Shown: piece after piece, positions 21,284 to 31,300 of the stretch
How the letters are laid out: every line of letters begins with the position of its first letter
Position numbering within the stretch: the stretch's first letter is position 1
DNA from: Erodium maritimum
Lineage: Eukaryota > Streptophyta > Magnoliopsida > Geraniales > Geraniaceae
Direction of reading: 5' to 3'
DNA length: 64,000 bases
NCBI GenBank assembly: GCA_963921825.1
Contig: OY997593.1
Coordinates: 46,918,039-46,982,038, forward strand
The notes under the pieces: generated by a model
The model's input: only the letters and a program-made list of their open reading frames with translations
Told to the model about the DNA's origin: nothing
Database searches by the model: none
Translations under genes and position numbers: made by a program

Positions 21284-22379
21284 CCAATTTTCGTTTCCGT
21301 TTTGTTTTTTTTTCGTTTGTTCAACCTCTAACGAAACCGTTTTCGGATTCAACCTCCAACATAGATACACCAACAATAAAGAGGAAAATCGAGTTCTAAC
21401 AAGGGAAACACGAAATTCCTTGCCTCAGAAATCGAAACTCAAGGTAAGAAGCACAATTTTTCCATTTAAATCTCAGTTTCAAAAAACTTTTCTCTTTTGA
21501 AACTTTTGATTTCGAATTAAATCTGAAATTCGAAAGCTCCCTTTAAATATGAATCTGAAAATAAGAATCAAGACTTTGATTCGAACGTTTATTTCCAGAC
21601 TTTTGATACACGGTTCGGAAAAAAATTGATCTGATGCTCTTCAAAATTAGATTTGAATTTTTTTCCGTTTCTAGAAAAAACAAATTCGAACCACCGTTTT
21701 TTTCTACAAAAACCCTGTCAAAACAAGTCGTTAGAAGCAAATAATTCGTTTCCCTTTTGTTTAGAAATCAGAGTTGGAAATAAATTTCCACAATTAAATC
21801 AGAATCAAATTTAATAAAAAAAATTATTTTCCTGCAGAAGCCGAGAAGAGGAAAGGCTATCCCTTTTGAGCCTGTTCAAACTTAATACATCCTGTAGGAT
21901 GTTCTGTAGCCAATTTGTACCAAACGAATTGGTTTTGTTCATGCGAAGTCTTAAAAAGGAACACATTAGAATAAACTAGAATACATTAGAATAGACTAAA
22001 GATTATTGAATGTTATTTTTTTCTTTTTTTGTACGATGAACATGTTCTTCATCAGAGTAAACTTTGAACTTGTTCATCTGTCAACATACTTATCAAGTGT
22101 CTTAAGATTGTAGGGAAGATAGGTTAGTATATTGACGATAAACAAATTCAAATAAACGAAATAATAAATTGAAATAACAAATAACTTTTACCGATCAATT
22201 AGCTTACTGATTACGGATTAGGAAATTCGGGTTTAGTCGAGTCTAGGTACTCCTGCCTCCTTAAGACACTTGACTGCCCCGTATGAGCAGCGGTCTCCCA
22301 GGATACAACGACTAACGTCAGCGAACTTAACTCCGTGTAGAGAAATCACCAGGACTAAGGAAGAATGAAAAAACTTATG
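21284..22379. other. Host DNA of the insertion, no gene recognised
   Basis: AT-rich continuation of the sequence interrupted at 17588. CAACCTCTAACGAAACCG and CAACCTCCAACATAG near the left end echo CAACCTCCAGACGCGG before the insertion. Probably part of an older LTR-type repeat. No coding domain. Confidence 0.35.
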
Positions 22380-22570
22380 TTTAGGGTACTAAAATGAAAT
22401 TAATGAAAGTTTAGGGTACTAAAATGAAATTAATAAAAGTTCAGGGTACTAAGGTGACACAAAAAAGATTTAGGGTACTCTAAATAAAATATGAAAGATT
22501 TAGGGTACTGAGATGACACAAAAAAGATTTAGGGTACTCTAAATAAAATATGAAAGATTTAGGGTACTGA
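22380..22570 (+). repeat. 30-bp tandem repeat containing TTTAGGG
   Basis: Seven units start at 22380, 22410, 22440, 22469, 22499, 22528 and 22558, spaced 29-30 bp. All begin TTTAGGGTACT except the third (TTCAGGGTACT). The later units alternate between GAGATGACAC and CTAAATAAAATATG fillers, giving a 59-60-bp higher-order pattern. One plant-telomere-type heptamer per unit is probably coincidence. Confidence 0.85.
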
Positions 22571-23080
22571 GGTGGAATGAACCCAAAACATAATTTGTAG
22601 AGAAAGAGATGATTTTCGATCTATGGTTTTTGATATGTGAAGTGTTGTAAGTATATAGAAGATGACTTAGTAGGTTGGTATATATAGGCTCTCTAATAAG
22701 GATAAGAAGGTAATTTTATGGGGTAGCTAATCCCATAAAAGCCTCCCATTAAGAAGTCATGACCAACCAACTATATAAATCACATTTAAAACCATAAATA
22801 CTATTTAGTACCGTAAATCATATTTAAAACCACAAAATCACATTTTAACCACATTTTTCCAACATAATTTGTGTTCTTCAGGGTTTGCATATCCTAACTT
22901 GATTGTTGTCTTATGTCTTGTGGTGCCCCTACTGTTAGGGATTTTAAAGTCTGTAGATGGATTCATTGTAACTTCTCTTACCTCCTGTAAGATGTTTAAC
23001 TTAAATTTGCTTTGATGATAAAAGAAAAAATCAAAAATACATTGCAAGTAACATTTTTTTTATGACAATATGTAGCTCTT
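22571..23080. other. Intergenic, no gene recognised
   Basis: AT-rich sequence between the 30-bp array and the poly(T) end of the next retroposon. Short related phrases (AAAACCATAAATAC, ACCGTAAATCATATTTAAAACC) near 22785-22850 suggest a small local repeat. Confidence 0.35.
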
Positions 23081-24100
23081 TTTTTTATCAACAATTTTTT
23101 TTTATAAAAACCAAGTTTTCAAAAAGAGCGAAAACTTGGTCAAGGGCTAACCCTCCATAAACGATTACAAACAAGAGTCTGTCATAGACAGCTCAATCCA
23201 GAAACAGATACCCAAACAAGGGGTATTTCACAACAATGGGTCTAGAACCCAGATCTGAAACCTGAAGCACAACAAGTCACCCAACTAGGGGTGTTACAAC
23301 AAATCCAAAACAGAAACAAACATAGAACAAGAAAACAAAAATAAACTAAATCAGACAAATGAAAACCAGAAGTCTCGACCAGAAGGTTCACGGACACCTC
23401 AAGTTACCAAAAAACCCAGCCCAAACACCTCACCGGACACACCAACGATACCGGTTGCCGGGGCCAACACCTTAACCGGCAGAGGAAATCCGATCCAACC
23501 AAATCCTCACAACCCAAAGCCCAAATCCACTAGTACTCCCGAAACATCGGCCAAACAGACCGTTAAACACCCGTCGCGGCCAACACCAGCGACGGGCCCC
23601 GAGAACGCCGCAGCACCATCGCATGCGGGATCGGGAAAGGGGAGCTTAGTGGAGAAGGAAAAAGGGAGGGAGGATTGGAGAGATCTAACCTGAGTGGGAC
23701 GTCGGCGACGAGGAGGCACATCAGGGGCGGCGGAGCAAGTCCCGATCTAACGGAGCAGCAGCGGCGAGAGATCCCGACGCGAAACTCCAGCAGAAGGTCA
23801 GATCTGGAACTGGTTCTCCAGATCTGACACCACCAAGGGTAGCCAAGGGTCGGCGACCCCAACCACTGAGAAAAACTTCCGGCGAAGAAGATGGAAGAGG
23901 CAGAAAAGAAGAAGGTGTGGGTGAAGGAAAGAAGGGACGGAGGGGAAGCCCTCGCCGACGTCCTCCATGTCAAGAGGACACGAAGGAACGTCGGCGAAGG
24001 AGGGAGGCGGCGATGTAGATCTGTTAGAGGAGAGGGTGGGTTTTCTAGAGAGATAGAGGAGACTCTCTCTCTAGAACTTTTGTTTGTTTATTGTGTCATA
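23081..24100 (-). mobile_element. Non-LTR retroposon, minus strand
   Basis: T-tracts at about 23079-23102 mark a reversed A-tail. The body becomes GC-rich to the right (GCCGCC-type words at 23440-24020), the 5' end of the minus-strand transcript. A candidate target duplication is ATATGTAGCT before the T-tract and ATATGTAACT at about 24103, one mismatch. Open frames on both strands have no reverse transcriptase motifs. Its architecture matches the retroposons at 34554-35977 and 37952-39823. Confidence 0.5.
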
Positions 24101-24735
24101 CATATGTAACTTGATTTGTCATTTTTATATAAGTACAAATGACAATACAAAAAAATAGTATTCACTGTACCACTTCATAATGGTCTTTGAAGGCTATATA
24201 AAATCATAGAATTGGCGGGCAAAAATCCATAGTCATACTTCTGAAACATAATAATTGTCAAAGTAAATGAGCCACAGATTCTAAAGAAAACGTCACTTAA
24301 TAGCCATTGCAAGTTCTGCTCCTGGATTCGGCCTAGAGACCAATAGCCTCGGCTAGGAGAAATAAGAGCAAACAAATACAAATGTATAAAAAAAAAAACA
24401 TTGATCCCAGATTTATACAATTGATTTGAAATTCAACCCATTGGTCAACATTTTGTACCTCTCACTTAGTAGTAGCCATGTCAAGACTCAAGACCGACCT
24501 AATCATCGGAAAGAGCTAACCAAGACATCGTCACTTTTACTAACATTTTCCTGGAACCCATATTGACCTTACTAGCTACTAGCTAGGCCTACGCACTTGT
24601 CAACAACACATGACTCTTTTCCATGTTTATGTCCCAACTCCAAGCACGTCATAATCAACACACTCGTACTAACAAGTTCACAAACGAAACACCAATAACG
24701 TACCACAACCATATATAATTAGCGGAAGAAGCTAG
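24101..24735. other. 3' flank of the nucleoredoxin gene
   Basis: AT-rich. It should contain the 3' untranslated region and poly(A) site of the minus-strand nucleoredoxin gene; no convincing poly(A) signal stands out. No other gene seen. Confidence 0.4.
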
Positions 24736-25353
24736 CTAGTGTTGCTCAACGGATCTGATGCACCTAGGATGAACCTCGTACCCGCATTCCAAGCACTGGT
24801 AAGCCCAGCCGTAGCCTTGCTCGTCGCAGTGGCAGCATATAAAGGGCCCTCCTCCTGTGCCCTCGGAGACCAGCGTGAGCTCGTGGCGGTGGCCCTGGTG
24901 GAGCTCCGAGGCCGGCAGGGTCTTGGCCTCCTCGTCCATCTGCCTCTCCAGCAGCTCCAGCTGCGTGTCCGTGAAAGGGTAGGCATTCTCCTTGTAGAGG
25001 TTGATGAGGTTGCGACCCTGAGACGTGACGGTCTTGCCGTCGGGGCCGAGAATGACGAGAGAGGGGATGCCTCGGACGTCGAAGTGCTTGGTGAGGTCCT
25101 TGACGGTGGGGTCTCCGAAGGGGAGGGCGAGCCAGGGCATGGTGTGGAAGTAGGCATCGAATGATGCTTGGTCGTGGTCGCTCGACACGAACACTATCTC
25201 AAAGCCCTCTCTAGTCTCAGTCTCTTGGGAGACCAAATGGTTGATCTTGTGGTAGATGGAGATGAGCTTCGGGTTGAACTTCACGCCAGGGAGGCACCAT
25301 TGCGCTGAGAAGTAGAGTCCAACTGTTTTCCCTACTAATGAAGCAACCGGTAC
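24736..25353 (-). CDS. Nucleoredoxin exon 3, second fold and zinc-binding tail
   Basis: 205 codons and a stop, starting VPVASLVGKTVGLYF after acceptor GAGCAG. Contains WCLPG, FEIVFVSSDHDQASFDAYF and MPWLALPFGD, followed by a DC1-like tail. An ATG four codons upstream (25365) opens the same frame but lies in the intron; the acceptor fits the family alignment better. Confidence 0.92.
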   Translation of the reverse strand, partial: VPVASLVGKTVGLYFSAQWCLPGVKFNPKLISIYHKINHLVSQETETREGFEIVFVSSDHDQASFDAYFHTMPWLALPFGDPTVKDLTKHFDVRGIPSLVILGPDGKTVTSQGRNLINLYKENAYPFTDTQLELLERQMDEEAKTLPASELHQGHRHELTLVSEGTGGGPFICCHCDEQGYGWAYQCLECGYEVHPRCIRSVEQH

Positions 25354-28300
25354 CTGCTCAAACATGCAATCTCTTCCATATTAACATTTTACTTCATTCA
25401 AGGATGTATAAAATTATATATTCACACCTTATTAATTACACGTTATTCGAAAGTAGACACGAATAGATTTATATAAAACATGGCATGGCATGGGTTTTAT
25501 TTAGAGAAAATTTCACTTTAACACTTGTCAAATATTTAATTTCACTTTGATACCCTAACGTATTTTTTTATCACTTTCATACCCTAACCAAACTTTTAAT
25601 TTCAATTTCATACTCATTCGGATAAAATGTCCATAATACCCTTAACTATTATTCAAATTTTCAAACTCATGCCATTGGTTCAGAATTTAAAAATAAGTGA
25701 AATGACAATAATACCCTTCATTGTTAGGGTGTTAAACTGAAAATTTCACTACTTTTAAAATAAAATCAGTTTTTTTTTATAAATTCGATTTTTATTTATG
25801 AAAATTACTTTTATTTTCAAAAATTCATATTTTAATTTTAAAAATACATAAAAATCAGTTTTTTTATATAAAAACATTTTTTATTTTAAAAAATAATTTT
25901 TTTTTAATTAAAAACAGTTTTATTTATCAAAAATCATTTTTATTTTTTTAAAAATAATTTTATTTATATAAAAACAATTTTTAAAAAAAAATCTACCAGA
26001 ACATGAGATGGGTTTGGGTTTTGTTCTGTATAATTCTCGTCATATGCAAAATAAAAAAATCAAATCGAACCCTATTGAAGAAGAGGGTTTGTGTTTAGAT
26101 ATGGAATGACGGCGAGCTCTCCAGGCTCGAGTTGCAGCAGTGAGGATACAATGGCGGCGTGGTCTCTCCGGGCTCGAGTTGCAGCGTTGCGGCGCGGCGG
26201 CTCTGAGGTTGAAGCGGAATCGCGTCGAGCTCGACCTCCTGTGAGAACTGAGCTTGCAGATCTGGGCTCCTTCGTCGTGGAGCTTGCAGATCTGGGATGT
26301 CTAGGCCGTCGCCGCCGCCGCCGGGAATTTGTGCCCGTGGATGCTCGTCGCCAGCAACCAAGTCACTCCATTTCTAGATTCAGACTAAAAACCCAACCCA
26401 GATATGCGCGTAGATCTGAAAATTTCAGATATTCTTCCGCCATTTCTCATCTATCTTTCCTTCACTAATCTCCTGCAATTGCTGAAACTAAGCAACTGGT
26501 TTTGGGTCAGGGATTTTGGGCTTTCATGGTCTCAAAAATCAAAAATCAAAATTACGAGTGTTTTTGTTGAGTTGTATTTTCAAAAATAAGATTCATGGTC
26601 TCAAAAATCACCCACACAGAGCCATATGAACAGATTTAAATTATGAGAGTGGAAGGGGTGTTGAATGTTGATGGAGAGGTGGAGTACAGGTTAACATGAA
26701 GATGAACAGATGAGATAGTTTTTCTTTTGAAAAGAAAAAAGTGATAAGATAGTTAATGAGATCATTAAAATGAGAGTTAATGAGATTATGAGTGAGGGGG
26801 TTGAAAAGTGAAAAAATAAAAATATTAATTAAATTAAAAAAATGATTTTTTGTATTTTTAAAAATAAAAACTGATTTTTTGTATTTTTAAAAATAAAAAT
26901 TGATATTTTGTATTTTATAAATCAAAATCTTAATTTTTGAAAATAAAAAAAAATGAATTTATAAAAACAAAAATAGAATGTAAAAAAAATCTGATTTTAT
27001 TTCAAAAAATGAAAATTTCATTTTAACACCCTAACAATGAAGGGTATTATTGTCATTTCACTTATTTTCAAGTTCTGAACCAATGGCATGAGTTTGTAAA
27101 TTTGAATAATAGTTAGGGGTACAATGGAAATTTTACTCGGCTGGGTATGAAAGTGAAATTAAAAGTTTGGTTAGGGTATGAAAGTGATAAAAATTTATGA
27201 CAGGGTATCAAAATGAAATTAAATGTTCGGCAGGGTGTTAAAATGAAATTTTCCCTTTTATTTACAGGATGATACCTACTTAGAATTATATTATAATGAG
27301 TTCTTGAATAAGTTGATGTAGTAGTGTATAGAGAACTTCTACACTCTAGAGCCCAACACTAGCCATATTGTGTATTTTCTCCTCTCTTTTCTCTTTTCTT
27401 TTCTTTCTAAGAAGTGAAGACCTTCCTTTTCCAATTGTCGTCTTTGCAACCGGTTCATTACTGTCTCCCTCCTCCACCTTGACAAGACGATCCCTCGCCA
27501 TTTACGTCCCTCTAGGTACTATCAGCTTTAGCCCTCGGCTTTATCTATTCACCCTCCATATCGGGTGCTAGACCCACAACCCCCATACTCTTTTTTGTGT
27601 CCCCTCACGACTTTGAGCTCTTCTCTAGAGGCTCTTGAAGCTCTTCGGTCTATGATGACGGTAGTCTCACCGACACCATCCTAGCCTTGCTTTTTCCCAA
27701 CCCAAAAGGCTATGGACAACATATAAGAAAGGGAGTCGTGGATGTTTCACGACGCAACCCTACTCCTGATGCCTCTCCTACTCCGAACACAATCAGAAAT
27801 TTTAGTATTTCGGACACCAAAGATCTTAGTCTGGGCTTTTAACATACCGATTAAAGCCCGAACATCCAAAATGAGGGATTTAATCATCAAAAAATTGGGC
27901 ACAAAGATCAAGTCAGGGAACCAAGCTCTTCAATAAGGTTGGGACGACTACCTCTTGCTCCGGGTGGAGCTTGACATCATAAAGCCCATCCGTCGACATC
28001 TCTGGCTCGGATTTGAGGGGCTCATGGACCCCATAATTATCTCCTCCAGTACGAAAAATTACCTAATTTTTGTTACCGTTGTAAGCACCTAGAGCACCAT
28101 TTCCAATCTTGCATGGAAATTATCCTGGGATTCACGGACCCCATAAATATTTGCCTTTAGTACAAAAAGCACTTGATTTTTATATCGTTGTGGGCGCCTA
28201 AGACACCATTTCCAGTCTTGCATGGCAATTATCCCAGGGGTCGAACACCATGCACAGCGGTACTCGGACATTCTTCGGTTTTCGTTGTACTAAGGGTGGA

Positions 28301-31300
28301 TGGGTACCTCCTGACATATTTTGAGGCAAATCCACCACCGCCGACCCGCCTACCATCCAGGCATGTTGAAGCAGACAAGCCCCCTTTTTCCAACATCAAC
28401 CTCAACCTCGAGCAGTTTCGGGGAGTTGGACATACCTGCATCAACCGTGGCTACACCCTTACGGGGGTCAGACTCACCAAGATGGAGATCTTCGGATGTC
28501 CAACCTACACTCTTGCCTAATTACTCGATCTTTAGGTATGCCCCGCCGTAAGGACAAAGAGGATAGGAAGGATTCGAGAAGGGATCGATAGCACCTTCCC
28601 TACTCCCGTAGATTATCCAAGCTATAGTCTTGCCAAACCTAGGCCAGAGTTGTAGTATGACAGTCCCAACCCTGACTCTTGATGCCTTGCCATCACCACT
28701 TGTCCCTCAGAGGATCCCCAAGACAGAGCAACACTGGAGGAATCCCCACCCAACAAGTGACCCAAAGTTTGCGTAAGTCAAAGAGTGGAAATGAGCTTGC
28801 CAAAAAAAGCCAAAAAAGCAGTAGTTTTGAAGGAGTGACTGAAGAAAAGGGTCTTCGAGCTTGTGGATGTTGACCTAGACACTAAGAATAGTCGATACCC
28901 ATCCTCCTACCGGTCATCGACGAAGGCTACCAAAGAGTCTCGTCGGGAGCCATGATGGGCGTTGTCTTAGGCCGTAAGATAAGGGGCTGGCCTGCTTGTG
29001 GGCCTACTTGGTCGGGCCACGTCGCATGGGGAGATACAACTCGTCCTATCTTAACAGACCAAGACAACCACCTTGATTGGTATTTAGATCCTTGGGAATG
29101 TTTATTTGAGCTTATCTACTATTGTCATTGTATCCCTTCTAGTTTGCTAAATAGGAGTCAGTCTCTTAGCCTAAAATGTCGATACACCTATTTTACATAG
29201 GTTTCGAAATTTGATCTTGGTTGTAAAGGTTTTCCCCGATGTTGTTTGTTTGCTTTATTAATGATTATCAGGCAAAATACCCTTTCAAAAAAAAAGATAT
29301 AATAATGAATAGGTTTTGCAATTTCGTACGAATTATTTATCGAAAGACATATAATGTAAACTTGTAGTTTTTCATATAAGCCTGATGAATTATGGCACTT
29401 ATATTTAATTTTCCTAAAACGTGGAAAAAGTCCTACGGTATAATACAGTAAGTGATCATATATGTATGATGACAGTGCTAGTCTATTCACAATGGAATTA
29501 GACTGATTCGGTCTAACTCCGGTCTATTGAGGCTAAATTTTTGGAAAACTTGTGGACCCCACGAATGAATTAGACCCGAGTCGTGGGTCTATTTTTAAAT
29601 CGAGTCACAATGGGAATAGACCGATTCGGTCTATTCCCAGTCTATTGTGTAGAATTAAAATAAAAAACATGTTCAAATCTATGTGTTTATCAAAATGCAA
29701 GAAGACCCGACCCGACCAAAATACATTTATTAATATGTTTAAATCGATGTCATCAAAGTGCACGTGCAAACTAACTACTATTTCCTATCGGAAACCAGAT
29801 TCTCGGACTCGAGTAATCGGTCTAGGGGCGTAATATGACGGACGGCCTCAAATTGTTTTCTCGGTATTTCATAATCAAAGATGGCAAGTGACGGGGATTC
29901 CCTTATGTCATTACTCCAAGAACAGAGCAAGTAACGTCACGTGACCCTATAGAACAGACGGTCATGGGACTCAACTTGTTGTATCTTGAAGCGATGTCGT
30001 GAGGTAACCAACCTCACTCGTCATTTTTTTTATTATCGACAACTAAGAGACAATTTAAAGTTGTCTTGCACATTACACCTCCAAAAAGAATTACAGGTCC
30101 TCCACCGTCCCTTCCTTCGCCGCCCTTTATTGCTAGAGGTTGAACCTGTATTGTGCGATGGAGAGCCTTCGAGTAATGGCCCGAGAGGGCTATTCTTTTC
30201 ATAGCTCCAACCACAATTTCAACTCCTCCGGTCAGCGGGCCCGCAAACCTCTATTGCCAAAAGTTTGGGACTTATTCTTTCTGACCCATTGACGCTCGGC
30301 TCACTTGTTATCTTTGATTCCAGTTGTGCTTACGACTACATCCAACTTAGATGGTCCCGCACGAGAATCCACCAATGCTGCCAGATGAACTCGTGGTTAT
30401 ATCTCTCGTGGTACACCATCACAACTATGTGCATCACCTGTTCGTCGGTCCAACCGAGTTGGTAAATGTGTTTCATCTCCGACCAGCACTCATTCAAGCT
30501 CTTCACCTTCCGATTGATGTCGGTCCAATGATACTGGTAGTTTGCGGTGGACCGTTCAGTCATGAGGGATTGCCGGGTCACGTGGGCTAGCTCCCTCCGT
30601 ATGGTATCCCAAAACGCAACATCGAATTCCTACCGCCTTCACCCACCTGTCTGAGCCATGCACACACCAAGGTGGATTCCTCGGGCCGACTCCATTTCCG
30701 TTACATGTGTATCATTTCCGACAGGACAACATTCATTCGTGCGTACAAGACCATGGACGGGATTTGATTTCCCGGTTCCAGTTGGTCGTGGTATGGGCGG
30801 CTCGAGCTCGGCCCCGGCACCGGGGAAGAGCCTCAGAAAGGAGTGCCATCGGTCATGGGAGCTGATTCGGGCGACAAATAAACGGGAAAAGGAGAGGAGT
30901 GGCGAAGTAAGGCCGGTGGAGAAACGGCGGTGGCGTAACTTCCGTGGGGACACCTTCGCGCTGTTCCTGGATAATATGGGGTGACAGAAACGCCTATGGC
31001 GTCGACGGTATAGGAAGAGGACGTCGGAAGGTATGGAATTTTTGCGATGATTATCGGAAGTCGAAGAAACGGGTTGAGAGAAGTAGGGTTTGAAGACGAA
31101 GCGGGTGGTCTTTTTATCGCAGAATCGTGCCACGCGGCACACGCTGGTTTGTTGGTCACGATACGGCTGGGTCCCGTATCCGTTGATTCAACGGGTCGCT
31201 GAGTCTACAAGACCCTTGACGTCGAATCTACGTTTTCGCAGATTCGACTCAGACCAGACACAACCATTCCCATTCGACGCCTTCCAACACCACTTCGGAT

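Noticed and set aside
22380..22570. Interstitial telomere repeat
   Set aside because: Only one TTTAGGG per 30-bp unit, never in tandem heptamers.
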